DNA of 64,000 nt from Buxus sempervirens (Eukaryota; Streptophyta; Magnoliopsida; Buxales; Buxaceae), in contig OX387186.1 in NCBI GenBank assembly GCA_947561395.2, forward strand, positions 3,316,835 to 3,380,834. Reading direction: 5' to 3'. Each line of letters opens with the position of its first letter. Positions within the stretch are counted from its first letter, which is position 1. The position numbers were made by a program, and so were the translations under genes. This document shows, one piece after another, positions 63,800 through 64,000 of the stretch. Below the pieces are notes generated by a model. That model did no database searches and was not told the DNA's origin. It worked only from the letters and a program-made list of their open reading frames with translations.

Positions 63800-64000
63800 G
63801 TTTCAATGGAGACAAGTGGTTATATATGTCAACAACGAGCCCCAAGTCATGATGGTGGTGAGCTGAAAACCAGTCCCATATATAAGAGGTCTATTTCTTT
63901 GAAAGAACTTGATACAAAAATCAGTGAAACTAATAAAGTGAGTTGGACCCGAACTGATAATGTTCCTAGTGGATGGTTTGAATTTGACCCTCAAAATGAT
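63800..64000 (+). CDS. Probable coding exon of an unrecognised gene, runs out of the window
   Basis: Right behind the tgcag acceptor, one frame stays open for 67 codons up to the window end; the third codon is ATG. It reads METSGYICQQRAPS early and NVPSGWFEFDPQND at the end. The composition is mixed and hydrophilic, unlike the simple-repeat frames nearby, and it has no A-rich bias. If the ATG is the start, the upstream intron lies in the 5' leader; otherwise the exon is internal. I do not recognise the family. No transmembrane segment or signal peptide is seen. Confidence 0.5.

Overview
The window is nuclear DNA of a flowering plant. The evidence is spliced genes with GT-AG introns, a tandem family of S-domain (G-type lectin) receptor-like kinases in the seven-exon layout familiar from Arabidopsis and Brassica, and dense plant LTR retrotransposons and L1-type LINEs. 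I cannot name the species. No prokaryotic operon, CRISPR array, rRNA gene or tRNA gene was seen.

Left third (1-22.5 kb): three near-identical head-to-tail receptor kinase genes on the + strand. Copy 1 (to 3489) is cut by the window edge. Copies 2 (6895-14065) and 3 (17358-21121) are complete and encode about 809 and 810 residues. All splice junctions keep frame and the kinase catalytic motifs are present. Duplicated 3' and 5' flanks separate the genes and carry small relics of further copies. Intron 2 of copy 2 has grown to 3.9 kb because it holds a solo LTR (target duplication TTTCT) that itself contains a second solo LTR (target duplication TCCGG).

Middle and right (22.5-60 kb): mobile-element territory. 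It holds a fold-back MITE; a minus-strand L1 LINE (about 24.9-33.9 kb) split by a 734 bp inverted-repeat element and by a 4974 bp Ty1/copia element (target duplication AGTGG); old minus-strand LINE segments in head-to-tail order (33.9-39 kb); a degenerate 5170 bp Ty3/gypsy element (41920-47089, target duplication GAGAC) with a solo LTR in its pol region; a younger minus-strand LINE (47.8-50.9 kb); A-rich, strand-asymmetric DNA containing a repeat of about 2.25 kb period (50.9-54.1 kb, related to 40.5-41.9 kb); a plus-strand LINE 3' part with RNase H (54.2-56.4 kb); and another decayed minus-strand LINE (56.4-59.7 kb).

Right edge (60-64 kb): LTR-like AT-rich sequence, a three-unit tandem repeat of about 91 bp, and at 63800-64000 an open reading frame behind a good splice acceptor, probably a coding exon of an unrecognised gene that continues outside the window.

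The only genes that look functional are the receptor kinases, which would act at the plasma membrane as extracellular-ligand receptors, and possibly the exon at the right edge. Every transposon coding region is broken. All domain calls come from reading motifs by eye; no database search was run.
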